Below, piece by piece: positions 15,711 to 25,182 of a stretch of 48,512 nucleotides of DNA. A program made the translations under genes and the position numbers. Below the pieces are notes generated by a model, which was not told where the DNA came from, did not search any database, and saw nothing but the letters and a program-made list of their open reading frames with translations. The DNA comes from Flavobacterium reichenbachii. Its GTDB lineage: Bacteria > Bacteroidota > Bacteroidia > Flavobacteriales > Flavobacteriaceae. The first letter of the stretch is position 1; each line of letters opens with the position of its first letter. Location: NCBI RefSeq assembly GCF_002217435.1, contig NZ_MUHF01000010.1, forward strand, positions 1 through 48,512, given 5' to 3'.

Positions 15711-17222
15711 ATGAAAACTAATCGCTCTTTTTTCCATTTAAAAGCTTTTTTAATTGGAATATTGCTTTTTCAAATCCAAATTGGATTTTCGCAGGAACAA
15801 AAAAATTCTGAGCTGTACAAAACTATTATGTCCCGAGACAGCCTTCTTTTTAATATTGGTTTTAATACTTGTGATATTAAACAATTTGAAGACTTATATA
15901 CTGCTGATTTTGAGTTTTATCACGATAAAGACAGCGTTTCAAACAAAACCAAGTTTTTATACAATCTGAAAAATGGAATATGTTCACCCACAAGAAAATA
16001 CAATTACCGCAGGGAATTAGTCGACGGAAGTACTGAGATTTATCCGTTGCACAATAAGCATGGTGTTTTATATGGCGCGATACAAATGTCCACGCATCGT
16101 TTTTACGAAAAATCTCCCGAAAAACCAGAAGAACCAGGAAGTTTTGCCAAATTTACGCATCTCTGGCTGTTACAAAATAAGTCATGGAAATTAGCACGAT
16201 CGCTTAGTTACGATCATAAAATGATTAGCACAAGTCCAGACAAATCAAATCTTTTTGATAGTGAAGAAACAACCGAAAAATGGCTCAAAGAAAACAATGT
16301 TCCGACTTTAGGAATCGGTATTATCACTGACGGAAAACTAAAACAAGTGAAAGTTTTTGGAGAAATTAAAAAAGGAATTAAGGCTCCGTACAACACTATT
16401 TTTAATGTAGCTTCTTTGACGAAACCAGTAACTGCTATTGTAACTTTAAAATTAGTAAGTTCTGGAAAATGGGATTTAGACGAACCATTATATAAATATT
16501 GGACTGATCCGGATATTGCAAATGATCCTAATACCAAACTATTGACCTCAAGAATCATTTTAAGCCACCAGACGGGTTTTCCGAATTGGAGATTTATGAA
16601 TGAATCCGGAAAACTGGATTTTAAATTTAAACCCGGAACAAAATATCAATATTCTGGCGAAGGATTTGAATATTTAAAAAAAGCATTAGAGAAAAAATTC
16701 CATAAAACATTAGATCAACTGGCATATGAATTAATTTTTGAACCGCTGAAAATGAATGACACACAATTTATTTGGAATGATAAAATTGATCTTTCGCGAT
16801 ATGCCGTTAATTACAACAATAAAGGAAATGCTTACGAACCTACAAAAAACAAAACTGCAAGCGCCGCCGATGATTTAGTAACAACAATCGAGGATTACGG
16901 CAATTTTTTATGCAGTATATTAAACAGCGACGGTTTAAGCAAAAAAGTATTTGACGATATGACTTCGCATCAGGTTTCAACTAAAAAAGGGAAATACTTT
17001 GGCTTAGGTCTTGAAATTTATGATTTGGGAAATGAAAATTATGCTTTATCTCACAGCGGTGCAGACAAAGGCGTTCAGACTATTTTTATTTTACTGCCAA
17101 AAACAAAACAAGGTCTAGTAATTTTTACTAATGTTGATGATGGTTATAAGATTTTTGAAACTATAGTAGTGCATTATTTAGGCGAAAACGGCAGCAAAAT
17201 AGTCGATATCGAAACAAAATAA
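15711..17222 (+). CDS. Secreted serine hydrolase (class C beta-lactamase family) with N-terminal NTF2-like domain
   Basis: A 503-residue protein with a signal peptide (1-27, ending IGFSQ). Residues about 33-170 form an NTF2/DUF4440-like domain (FNTCDIKQFEDLYTADFEFYHDKDSVSNK, then FTHLWLLQNKSWKLARSLSYDH). Residues about 185-490 are a class C beta-lactamase/D,D-peptidase fold. The catalytic SxxK is Ser235-Leu-Thr-Lys238, the second motif is YSG in KYQYSGEGFEY, and HSGADKG takes the KTG position. Such enzymes are periplasmic or extracellular peptidases or esterases; antibiotic resistance cannot be inferred. Fusion to an NTF2-like domain is recurrent in Bacteroidota. It shares AATCATCAATCAA upstream with the next hydrolase gene. 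Confidence 0.85.
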   Translation: MKTNRSFFHLKAFLIGILLFQIQIGFSQEQKNSELYKTIMSRDSLLFNIGFNTCDIKQFEDLYTADFEFYHDKDSVSNKTKFLYNLKNGICSPTRKYNYRRELVDGSTEIYPLHNKHGVLYGAIQMSTHRFYEKSPEKPEEPGSFAKFTHLWLLQNKSWKLARSLSYDHKMISTSPDKSNLFDSEETTEKWLKENNVPTLGIGIITDGKLKQVKVFGEIKKGIKAPYNTIFNVASLTKPVTAIVTLKLVSSGKWDLDEPLYKYWTDPDIANDPNTKLLTSRIILSHQTGFPNWRFMNESGKLDFKFKPGTKYQYSGEGFEYLKKALEKKFHKTLDQLAYELIFEPLKMNDTQFIWNDKIDLSRYAVNYNNKGNAYEPTKNKTASAADDLVTTIEDYGNFLCSILNSDGLSKKVFDDMTSHQVSTKKGKYFGLGLEIYDLGNENYALSHSGADKGVQTIFILLPKTKQGLVIFTNVDDGYKIFETIVVHYLGENGSKIVDIETK

Positions 17223-17482
17223 AGCCAATAAAAAATTATAGATTTTTAAGATATACTGATTCTTTTTATGCAGTTTTTGATCTTTACTTTATAAGAAATG
17301 AAAAAAAATTGAATGGTACTGAAACCAAATCACAAATCAATCGTCTAACAATTAAACGGCTAGATTTAATTCGATAAAAATTTGTAATTTCGATTCAAAA
17401 TATTGAATATCTAATTGTTAGGAAGTTTCAATCATCAATCAAAAACGAACCATTTAATTAATCCAAAAGCAATCAAACCATT
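17223..17482 (+). promoter_or_regulatory. Intergenic region upstream of the second serine hydrolase, with inverted 10-mer
   Basis: CTAACAATTA (17345-17354) and TAATTGTTAG (17412-17421) are perfect inverted copies separated by 57 nt. AATCATCAATCAA at 17430-17442 repeats exactly the sequence at 15692-15704 in front of the previous hydrolase gene. The two could be regulator sites, for example for the nearby AraC protein; that is inference. Confidence 0.35.
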
Positions 17483-18931
17483 ATGAGAATATCAATCAAA
17501 CTCATTGCGCTCTGCGTAATACTGCAGTTTTCTACAATCATTTTTGCGCAGGACAAAGCCAAACAAATCGAACAGCTTTTAAGCAAATACAACGAATACG
17601 GACAATTTAACGGTTCGGCTTTGGTGGCTGAAAACGGAAAAATCATTTTTAAAAAAGGGTTCGGTTCTGCTAATTTTGAATGGAATATTCCAAACCAACC
17701 CGACACTAAATTCAGACTGGGTTCTATCAGCAAGCAATTTACAGCATTTTTAATTGTAAAGCTGGCCGAAGAAGGAAAACTAAAACTAGACGTTCCGATT
17801 ACGACCTATTTACCAGATTATCCAAAGGAAACTGGAGACAAAATAACGATTCATAATTTGCTGACTCATACATCTGGAATTCCAAATTATACAAGTGTTC
17901 CAAATTTTATGAGAGAAAAGGCCAGAAATCCATATTCTCCTGCAGACTTTGTAAAAACGTTTAACACTCTTCCGTTAGAATTTACGCCGGGTTCAAAATT
18001 CAACTACAGTAATTCTGGTTATTTTTTGCTGGGTTATATTATCGAAAAAATTTCGGGTAAGACCTACGAACAATATTTACAGGAAACGATTCTTACGCCT
18101 TTAAAAATGGTTAATACAGGTTACGATCATACCAATATTATATTAAAGAACAGAGCAGCAGGTTATGAAAAAGAAGGCAAAAAATTAAGTAATGCTGCTT
18201 ACCTTGATATGAGTATTCCGTATGCTGCAGGATCTCTATATTCTACAGTAGAAGACTTATATCTTTGGGATCAGAGCTTGTATACGACTCAGCTGCTTTC
18301 TGAAAAATCAATAGAATCCTTATTTAAACCTTATATAATATCGGGCGGCGCATTTTATGGCTACGGATGGTTTGTAGAAGAAAATGATAATGGAGCTAAA
18401 GGCAAATTAAAAACTGTTGGACATGGCGGCGGCATCAATGGCTTTAATACTATCATTTCTCGTGACCTTACAGATAAAAATCTAATTGTTTTATTGAACA
18501 ATACGGGAGGAACTGTTTTAGGAGAAATGACCGATGAAATCCATAATATATTATACAACAAACCTTTTAATCAGCCTAAGAAATCGCTGGCGCTGGATTT
18601 ATTGGATGTTTTTGCAGAAAAAGGAACAACAGCCGGAACAGATGCCTATAAAAAACTTAAAAGCGATCCCACTTACGGCATTAAAGAAGACGATATGAAC
18701 CGAGTTGGATATCAGCTTTTGCAAGATGGGAAAAAGAAAGAAGCCATTGAAGTCTTCAAAATTAACGTAGAAAATTTTCCGAAATCAGGAAATGTTTATG
18801 ATAGTTTAGCCGAAGCTTATTTGGCCGAGGGAGATAAAAAACAAGCCATTGCCAACTACACACAATCCATAAAGCTCGATCCTTCTAACGAAAATGGAAA
18901 AAAAGTATTAGCTGAAATTTCTAAGAAATAA
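17483..18931 (+). CDS. Secreted serine hydrolase (class C beta-lactamase family) with C-terminal TPR
   Basis: A 482-residue protein with a signal peptide (1-22, ending IIFAQ). The class C beta-lactamase/D-alanyl-D-alanine peptidase fold covers about 28-360. Catalytic SxxK is Ser81-Ile-Ser-Lys84, YxN is Tyr175-Ser-Asn177, and HGGGINGF replaces the KTG box. Residues about 385-480 hold tandem TPR motifs (LLQDGKKKEAIEVFKINVENFP and LAEAYLAEGDKKQAIANYTQSIKLDPSN), a common tail of this family in Bacteroidota. It is the second of two adjacent but clearly diverged hydrolase genes, and ends at the terminator 18953-18987. Confidence 0.87.
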   Translation: MRISIKLIALCVILQFSTIIFAQDKAKQIEQLLSKYNEYGQFNGSALVAENGKIIFKKGFGSANFEWNIPNQPDTKFRLGSISKQFTAFLIVKLAEEGKLKLDVPITTYLPDYPKETGDKITIHNLLTHTSGIPNYTSVPNFMREKARNPYSPADFVKTFNTLPLEFTPGSKFNYSNSGYFLLGYIIEKISGKTYEQYLQETILTPLKMVNTGYDHTNIILKNRAAGYEKEGKKLSNAAYLDMSIPYAAGSLYSTVEDLYLWDQSLYTTQLLSEKSIESLFKPYIISGGAFYGYGWFVEENDNGAKGKLKTVGHGGGINGFNTIISRDLTDKNLIVLLNNTGGTVLGEMTDEIHNILYNKPFNQPKKSLALDLLDVFAEKGTTAGTDAYKKLKSDPTYGIKEDDMNRVGYQLLQDGKKKEAIEVFKINVENFPKSGNVYDSLAEAYLAEGDKKQAIANYTQSIKLDPSNENGKKVLAEISKK

Positions 18932-18946
18932 AATCATATAAAATTT

Positions 18947-18987
18947 AAAAAACCTTTATCAAACATCAATTTGATAAAGGTTTTTTT
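18947..18987. terminator. Intrinsic terminator between the serine hydrolase and RDD genes
   Basis: The stem CCTTTATCAAA (18953-18963) with TTTGATAAAGG (18970-18980) has a 6-nt loop. Seven T follow on the plus strand, and an A-rich flank on the other side allows use on the minus strand as well. Confidence 0.85.
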
Positions 18988-19008
18988 ATATCACAAGATT
19001 TGCAAAGT

Positions 19009-20706
19009 TTACTTTAACAAAATAACTGTGGCTTCATGTTGGTCTTTTGTTCCTGATATTTCGTAAATAAACTGCTTGCTTAAACTATCATTCACTATTA
19101 CTTTTAATTTATAATTTTCAATTCCTTTTCCTTCTGCGATCAGATAAATTATATAGTTATCATCAAAATCCGTAGGGAAATCGTCCACATTCCATTTTAC
19201 ATCTTTGCTTTCTGGCAGTATCGAAACGACTTCTGCAGGAATGCCTTTGTTTATTAATCTCAAGTTCAACAACAATTCATTATCAGTAAAATTTGGTTCA
19301 AATAACGCCATTAAATTAGGCGAATTCAACTCCAAAACATCATCAATATATTTTCCTTTTAGCGCAGGAATTTCAGATATCCCTAAAAAGGTTTTTTTAT
19401 CGTCTTCGTCATAATTAGGAGATTGTTTAAAATCCCTTAAAATCATCCTTTGCAAATCGCTTCTTTTTAATTGGATTCTTCGTAATCTTCCTTTAGCATT
19501 TTCATATCCCTTTTCAATATAGAGATCATCTCCTGTTTCTTCCACATACAAAACGGAAAACTCGATAATCGAATCTGTTACTTTCTCTGCTTTTAAAAAT
19601 ATATTCCTAAAATTAAAAGCATTGGTTGGTAATTGCAATACCGTATTTGTATCAATCGTTTTTAAAGATTCTACTATTTTTTTATTTTTTTCTCTCAGAA
19701 CTTTATTTGAATATTCTAAAAACCTCTCTTTTTCTATTTTAACCTCCAAATAATGCATCGAAGTAAAGACAATGACTGTTAAGGGAATTAATAAAAAATA
19801 GTACTTGCCTTTTATTCCAGTTTGTTTTTCTTTATAAACGAAAGTATTAGAAATAGAATCATGCCAATTTGCTTTTCCTAAAAACGAAAGCGGATCAAAA
19901 GGAATATTTCTGCACAATGATCTTTTAAAAATAGTTGAAGCAGGTACTTTTAATCCTTTTTTATCTGTGACTCTGCTTTCTGTCAAAAATTTTCCAGGCG
20001 TTGCTTGAAAAAGACTTTCAAATACAAAATAAAAAAGGGTTCCAAAGAAAACAACGAGAATTGTTGGAAGAGTTTGTCGATTAATCAGCCATTCGACACT
20101 TCTAAAAATGGACTCAAATCCTTTTATAAGTGCACCAATAAATACGATTTGAAAACCAATTATTCCAAAAATTATTGAATCAAAAACCAAATGAAACAAA
20201 CGCTGCCACTTATCAGCTTTAAAATAAGATACTTCTGTCGTTCTTGTGTAAACAAGAATTTCATGATCTATTATCTTTAACTTATTGAAATAAAGAATGC
20301 TTTTGTAGAAAAAATAAAACATAAGAATTCGCAGTCCTATCGTTCCAAAGACATAGATGTATTCCATTACACCAAGCTTTTGTTCTGGCTGAAAAAAGAA
20401 ATAAAAGTAAAAAAAAATCGTATAACTGTTCCCTACTAATAAAACGGAGAAAACAAAACGTAAAATTCGGGTTTCTCTTTCTTTAGAGATATAGAAAACA
20501 ACAGCACCAATGAAAAGCAAGATATTAAAAAGCAATTTCCAAGAATTAGCACTTATCCAAAAAAGATTTTCATTGATAAGTAATATATCACATTTGAGTC
20601 GCTCTAATATAAAAAAAAGTGTTCTATTAAGATTTCCCAAAAATTGAAGTAGAATTCCAGAAAGCGAAATCACTAAAGCACAAAGTGTAATTATTTTTTT
20701 ATACAT
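19009..20706 (-). CDS. RDD-family multi-pass membrane protein
   Basis: A 565-residue membrane protein. An N-terminal block of about four TM helices (residues 5-145) is followed by the RDD domain (about 168-285). The RDD domain carries RLFHLVFDSIIFGIIGFQIVFIG (conserved Asp in the first RDD helix) and LFQATPGKFLTESRVTDKKG, which is the RDD signature TPGKxLxxxRV. One more TM helix lies near 302-322. The C-terminal 240 residues are soluble and unrecognised. RDD proteins are a broad family, some acting as ion exchangers or transporters; the role here is unknown. The added C-terminal domain is longer than in typical RDD proteins (about 150-250 residues). Confidence 0.7.
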   Translation of the reverse strand: MYKKIITLCALVISLSGILLQFLGNLNRTLFFILERLKCDILLINENLFWISANSWKLLFNILLFIGAVVFYISKERETRILRFVFSVLLVGNSYTIFFYFYFFFQPEQKLGVMEYIYVFGTIGLRILMFYFFYKSILYFNKLKIIDHEILVYTRTTEVSYFKADKWQRLFHLVFDSIIFGIIGFQIVFIGALIKGFESIFRSVEWLINRQTLPTILVVFFGTLFYFVFESLFQATPGKFLTESRVTDKKGLKVPASTIFKRSLCRNIPFDPLSFLGKANWHDSISNTFVYKEKQTGIKGKYYFLLIPLTVIVFTSMHYLEVKIEKERFLEYSNKVLREKNKKIVESLKTIDTNTVLQLPTNAFNFRNIFLKAEKVTDSIIEFSVLYVEETGDDLYIEKGYENAKGRLRRIQLKRSDLQRMILRDFKQSPNYDEDDKKTFLGISEIPALKGKYIDDVLELNSPNLMALFEPNFTDNELLLNLRLINKGIPAEVVSILPESKDVKWNVDDFPTDFDDNYIIYLIAEGKGIENYKLKVIVNDSLSKQFIYEISGTKDQHEATVILLK

Positions 20707-20764
20707 TAAAAAAGCGTTAGATCTAAAAAATAGTCAAAAATAGTTTTTATTACTATAATCACTA

Positions 20765-23152
20765 CTAATTTCTCGGTTTAAAAATCAATTTTGTCGATGT
20801 TTTTATAATCTCTTCTTTATTCAATTTCATTTTTCTAAACTTTCCGGCGTTATACATTTCGGCCTGATCGCTGTAATGTTTACTAAACGGATTTCCCGAT
20901 TGTCCGGTTGGCAGGATACTCCAGCTGTTTTCGATATCAGAGAAATCTACAATTCTTCGGGTTGAAGGACCGCCTTTAACATAGTACTTTCCTTCATTGG
21001 TTAAACCAAAGAATAAATTATTAATCACTTCGTTTGAACCCGGCGAAGCAAAAGGCCCAACATTAAATAAACCGCGAAGCGCTGCAACTTTTCCTAACGG
21101 GTGCTCGTGTTCTACTGTATGTACTTTTCCCCAAGTCCAATCTGAAACATTGTCTCCCAATTGTTTATGAAGCGCCGCAACCGTTTCATGAAATGACTTT
21201 GAAACAATATCTTTTCTGGTTTCTTTTATCTTTTTAGTTTTAATATTATCCCACCATACCGAATTTTCATTTTTAATTTGATTGGCAATGACTTGTTTTC
21301 CAACAGAAATTCCTAAAAACAAATTAAAATTGTCTTCGCCCATTTCGTCTTCAAAAGTATTTTTTAAGTAGAGATAAACCCATTTGTTGTAAATCGTTGG
21401 CGCAACATCTTCCAGATTTGTTGTCCCTTTCCAAGATTTCAGAATATTTACGGCTTCTTTTTCTGCTGTTGAAATAGAATTGAGATCAATATTCGAAATT
21501 AGATTTTGAACCGTTCCAACTCCAGTGTCTGAAGTATTATCATAAATCATTTTACTGATCGCTTTTTTATCCCAGTCTGATTTTGCATCCATTAAACCCG
21601 AAATTCTTTTTGCACGATCTTCCGGAAGATAATAGCCCGGATACAAATAACCGTCAATTGGTTCCGGCTGATTATTGGCCGAATAGACATATCCCCATTT
21701 TGGATTTTCTGCAGATGGATTTTTAGAAAAGTCTAAATATTCAACAATATCATCTTTACCGCTTGAACCGTCAAGAATAAAATGAGAATTCACGCCTTTA
21801 TTGTGTTTGTATAGATTTCCTGTTGCCCACCAGGCCACATTTCCTTTGGCATCGCCGTACATTACATTCAATCCCGGCGCTGCTACCAATTGTACTGCTT
21901 TCCTAAAATCATCTTTGTTTTTTGCATGCGAAAGTCCGTAAACCGCATCCAAAATCTTGATTGGCTGCTGTGTATAAATCCAAGACATGGCAATTGGATT
22001 TTTCCTGTCCAAACGCTCCAATAAATCATTCATAATTGGTCCGTGTCGGCTGGATTTAATTGTCATCACCACATCTGATGTATCTTTGACTTTGATTGTC
22101 TTTTTTCTGATTTCATAATTTGCAAAACCATCCGGCGTTTGATATTGATTTGAGTCTCCATCTTTATTTTTTTCCTTATAAAAATCAATATCATCATTTT
22201 CAAACATCGTTAAACCATAAGCATAATCACGATTATGTGCCAATAATGGAAACGGCGTTCCTGCCAGATAACAGCCATACAATTCATATTTCGGCGTTAT
22301 TAAATGAGCTTCGTACCAAGTCGCAGGCTGAGAAAATCCGATATGTGGATCATTGGCAAAAATTACTTTACCGCTTTTAGTTTTGTGCGGTCCTGCAACC
22401 CAGCTGTTGCTTCCAACAAACGGCGGAATCGGCGATTTATCTAATAAAGCGGCAACTGATTTTGAAATAGCCGTATATTCTTCAATATTTTCTTTTGAAC
22501 TTTTAATTTGCGTAGTATTAAATTCGCCTTCAATGCCTAAATCTTTTAAGTATGCAGCACCATATTTATTTTTAATATCAGTTAGCAAAGGATCTGTTTT
22601 TTGAGCCATTGCAAAACTGAAAGACATGTAGCCGAAGATATTGTAAACGTCTTTTATAGTAAATTTTTCTTTTTTTACGCCTACCAAAGTAAATTCAACT
22701 GGTGTAACACCTTCATCCAGATATTGATTAATTCCGTCCAGATAAGCCAAAGTCAATTGATAACTCGGACTGTTTTTATCTAATTTGGAAATGGCTTTCG
22801 CCGAAGCTTCTTCGATACCAATACCAGCAAAAAACTTATCGTTTTTAAGTGCAACAGATCCAAAGATTTCAGACAATCTTCCTGGTGCAATTCTGCGAAG
22901 CAATTCCATCTGCCACAATCGTTCCTGCGCGTGAACATATCCAAGTGCTGTCATGGCATCTTTTTCTGAATCGGCATAAATATGCGGAACTCCAAATTCA
23001 TCAAAATAAACCGTGGTCTGCTTCTCTAAATTTTTTAATTGCAGTTCCCCTTCATATTTAGGTTTTAGATGAAAAATGTAGGCACATAAACTTATTCCAA
23101 TTACAACTATAAGCACAAACAGAATCAGCAGAATTTTTTTGAATCTTCTCAT
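20765..23152 (-). CDS. Penicillin acylase-family Ntn hydrolase
   Basis: A 795-residue member of the penicillin/acyl-homoserine-lactone acylase family, which cleaves amide bonds of acylated substrates after autocatalytic processing to alpha and beta subunits. A hydrophobic N-terminal anchor or signal (7-27) exports it. The family opening VYFDEFGVPHIYADSEKDAMTALGYVHAQERLWQMELLRR is at 48-87. The predicted processing site is Gly247/Ser248 in PPFVGSNSWVAG, making Ser248 the N-terminal nucleophile. The typical ANDPHIG motif follows in the beta subunit, with GNVAWWATGNL and GSNEVINN further on. Substrate (beta-lactam, acyl-homoserine lactone or other amide) cannot be read from the sequence. It is divergent from the gene at 23270. 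Confidence 0.9.
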   Translation of the reverse strand: MRRFKKILLILFVLIVVIGISLCAYIFHLKPKYEGELQLKNLEKQTTVYFDEFGVPHIYADSEKDAMTALGYVHAQERLWQMELLRRIAPGRLSEIFGSVALKNDKFFAGIGIEEASAKAISKLDKNSPSYQLTLAYLDGINQYLDEGVTPVEFTLVGVKKEKFTIKDVYNIFGYMSFSFAMAQKTDPLLTDIKNKYGAAYLKDLGIEGEFNTTQIKSSKENIEEYTAISKSVAALLDKSPIPPFVGSNSWVAGPHKTKSGKVIFANDPHIGFSQPATWYEAHLITPKYELYGCYLAGTPFPLLAHNRDYAYGLTMFENDDIDFYKEKNKDGDSNQYQTPDGFANYEIRKKTIKVKDTSDVVMTIKSSRHGPIMNDLLERLDRKNPIAMSWIYTQQPIKILDAVYGLSHAKNKDDFRKAVQLVAAPGLNVMYGDAKGNVAWWATGNLYKHNKGVNSHFILDGSSGKDDIVEYLDFSKNPSAENPKWGYVYSANNQPEPIDGYLYPGYYLPEDRAKRISGLMDAKSDWDKKAISKMIYDNTSDTGVGTVQNLISNIDLNSISTAEKEAVNILKSWKGTTNLEDVAPTIYNKWVYLYLKNTFEDEMGEDNFNLFLGISVGKQVIANQIKNENSVWWDNIKTKKIKETRKDIVSKSFHETVAALHKQLGDNVSDWTWGKVHTVEHEHPLGKVAALRGLFNVGPFASPGSNEVINNLFFGLTNEGKYYVKGGPSTRRIVDFSDIENSWSILPTGQSGNPFSKHYSDQAEMYNAGKFRKMKLNKEEIIKTSTKLIFKPRN

Positions 23153-23269
23153 ATTTTCTTAAAAAGTTTAAACAATAAAGTTTCTAAATGATATAACTAA
23201 TAAGAAGAATAATGTAAAAATTCTTCTCATTAAAAGTCTAAATTTATGTATTTAAACTATATACTATAA

Positions 23270-24826
23270 ATGTCAATATATAAAAAAATAGCGATTTGGG
23301 TAATATCTTTGTTTATGATTGTGATTTTGGTCAATATCGGACTGAATTACTGGATCAAAAAACAGCTTCCGATTATTATTCACGAGAAAAACAAAACAGC
23401 GTATAATATCAATTATGAAAAAATCGAAGTTTCACTTTTTTCTCAAAATATCTATGCCGAAACAGTATTAGTAAGTCCAAAAAATGAACCTAAAGACAGT
23501 AAAAACGGACTCTTTTCTAAAATTGAATCAATTACAATTAAACATTTTGATATTTGGGATTTAGCTTTTCGCGATATTATTCAGGCTGAAAGTATTATCA
23601 TCAATAAACCTCGTGTTATTTTATACAAAAAAGGAGAGAAACTTATCAATGACAGCAAAAGCATTAAAAATGAAATTGTTGATCCTTTCCGAAAAATTAT
23701 TGCTGTTTCTAATATTTATTTAAATGACGGAACGGTGGATGTTGTCTCGCTTGATACCGAAAAGCCTATTTTCAGCATTAAAAAAATCATTTTAAAATTA
23801 GAAGGTATTTTAATAACGGATACTACTCTAAAAGAAAAAATTCCGCTGCAATATAAAAGTTACGCTTTAGTTATTGACAGCTTATTTTACAGACCAAGTG
23901 CATTCTATCATATTAATATTGGAAAAATTAGCACTGAAAATAACTTCCTGAAAATCAATAATTTCTCGAATATTCCTCAATTTGACAGACCAAATTTTGT
24001 TAAAAGACTAGACAAAGAAAAAGATATTTATACTTTAAAATTTGATTCGGCACAAGTCTCAAAAATGGATTGGGGTTTTAAAAATGACCGCTTTTACTTC
24101 AAAGCAAATTCGTTAGTAATCAATCATTTTAATGCAAATATTTATCGAGGCAAAATGCCAAAAGACGATTTAAGCAAAAAATACCTTTACAATCATCTGC
24201 TTCGAAATATTAAATTTCCGCTTCAGATTGACACATTGCAGGTTTTAAAATCGAAATTGGTTTATGAAGAAGAAAAGGATTTTTCTGAAGGACCCGGAGT
24301 TCTGAATTTTGATAAATTTAATCTGCAGGCCACCAATCTCAGAAGTGGTTTTGGTTTGAAAAAAACTGCTGATGTAAAGATTAAAGTAAGATGCATTTTC
24401 ATGAAAAACTCACCTTTAAGTGTAGATTGGAGTTTTAATGTTTTGGATAAAAATGATGGTTTTCACATTCAGGGCGCAATTTCAAATTTTGATGTTGCTG
24501 CCATGGGACGATTCAGCAAACCGTATATGAAAGCTTCGTTTACAGGAGTTTTCAATAAATATAGTTTTAATTTTTATGGAAATGATAATATTTCAAAAGG
24601 AAATGCTTCTTTGGATTATGATGATCTAAAAGTTAAATTATACAAGAAGAAAAATCCCGAAAAAGAAGCCAAACTTAAATCGGCAATTGCAAATTTACTT
24701 GTCAAAAATGACTCTAAAGACAAAGCAAAAAATGCTGATGTTGAACTGGAAAGAATTCAGGAAAAATCATTCTACAATTTTTTATGGCGAAGCATTGCGG
24801 AGTCTTTGAAGAAGATTTTGATTTAG
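23270..24826 (+). CDS. Membrane-anchored AsmA/DUF748-like protein
   Basis: A 518-residue protein with one N-terminal TM helix (about 7-27, IAIWVISLFMIVILVNIGLNYWI) and a long periplasmic part rich in beta strands. The pattern just after the anchor, YNINYEKIEVSLFSQNIYAETVLVSPKN, and the later VDSLFYRPSAFYHINIGKIS resemble AsmA-like or DUF748 proteins, which bridge membranes and may carry lipids. The C-terminus ends with a Lys-rich helical tail (EIERIQEKSFYNFLWRSIAESLKKILI-like). Identification rests on overall pattern, not on a firm motif. It is followed by the tandem repeat region 24832-25095. Confidence 0.5.
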   Translation: MSIYKKIAIWVISLFMIVILVNIGLNYWIKKQLPIIIHEKNKTAYNINYEKIEVSLFSQNIYAETVLVSPKNEPKDSKNGLFSKIESITIKHFDIWDLAFRDIIQAESIIINKPRVILYKKGEKLINDSKSIKNEIVDPFRKIIAVSNIYLNDGTVDVVSLDTEKPIFSIKKIILKLEGILITDTTLKEKIPLQYKSYALVIDSLFYRPSAFYHINIGKISTENNFLKINNFSNIPQFDRPNFVKRLDKEKDIYTLKFDSAQVSKMDWGFKNDRFYFKANSLVINHFNANIYRGKMPKDDLSKKYLYNHLLRNIKFPLQIDTLQVLKSKLVYEEEKDFSEGPGVLNFDKFNLQATNLRSGFGLKKTADVKIKVRCIFMKNSPLSVDWSFNVLDKNDGFHIQGAISNFDVAAMGRFSKPYMKASFTGVFNKYSFNFYGNDNISKGNASLDYDDLKVKLYKKKNPEKEAKLKSAIANLLVKNDSKDKAKNADVELERIQEKSFYNFLWRSIAESLKKILI

Positions 24827-25182
24827 ATTTTTCGCCGCGAATTCCACGAATTGACACTAATTTTTATCTGCATTACGTTGAAAAACAATTCGTGCTCATT
24901 CGTCGAATTCGCGGCAAACTTTTTTAAACAAGTTACTAAAACGAATATTTCATCTGTATTGAACTAAAATTAATTCGTGCACATTCGTGGAATTCTTGGC
25001 AAACTTTTTTAAACAAGTTACTAAAACGAATATTTCATCTGTATTGAACTAAAAATAATTCGTGCTCATTCGTGAAATTCGCGGCAAACTTTTTTCTAAC
25101 CATATATTCCCAAACCTGACAATTATCAGTTTTTTAGAAATTTATTTTTCCAACATTTGTTTTTATTTTAATCTGAAAACAA
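24827..25182. other. Repeat-filled intergenic region
   Basis: A 356-bp gap made mostly of an inverted repeat (24832-24917) and 85-bp tandem units (24887-25095). The last 87 bp (25096-25182) are AT-rich and probably hold the promoter of the next gene. No RNA gene is recognised. Confidence 0.6.
24887..25095. repeat. 85-bp tandem repeat, about 2.5 copies, with a palindromic edge
   Basis: Units start at 24887, 24972 and 25057, exactly 85 bp apart, each opening with AATTCGTG. The third copy stops after 39 bp, at the end of the AAACTTTTTT tract. Copies differ at only a few positions. GCCGCGAATTCCACGAATT (24834-24852) is an inverted copy of the ATTCGTCGAATTCGCGGC part of the unit, so the array grew from one end of a small palindromic element. 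It is not a CRISPR array: units are too long and directly adjacent, without spacers. Confidence 0.85.

Noticed and set aside
15711..18931. The two serine hydrolases taken as antibiotic-resistance beta-lactamases
   Set aside because: They carry only the general SxxK fold, with NTF2-like or TPR additions and without the class C KTG box; most such proteins are peptidases or esterases.
24887..25095. Tandem units taken as a CRISPR array
   Set aside because: Units are 85 bp, adjoining, without spacers, and no cas gene is near.
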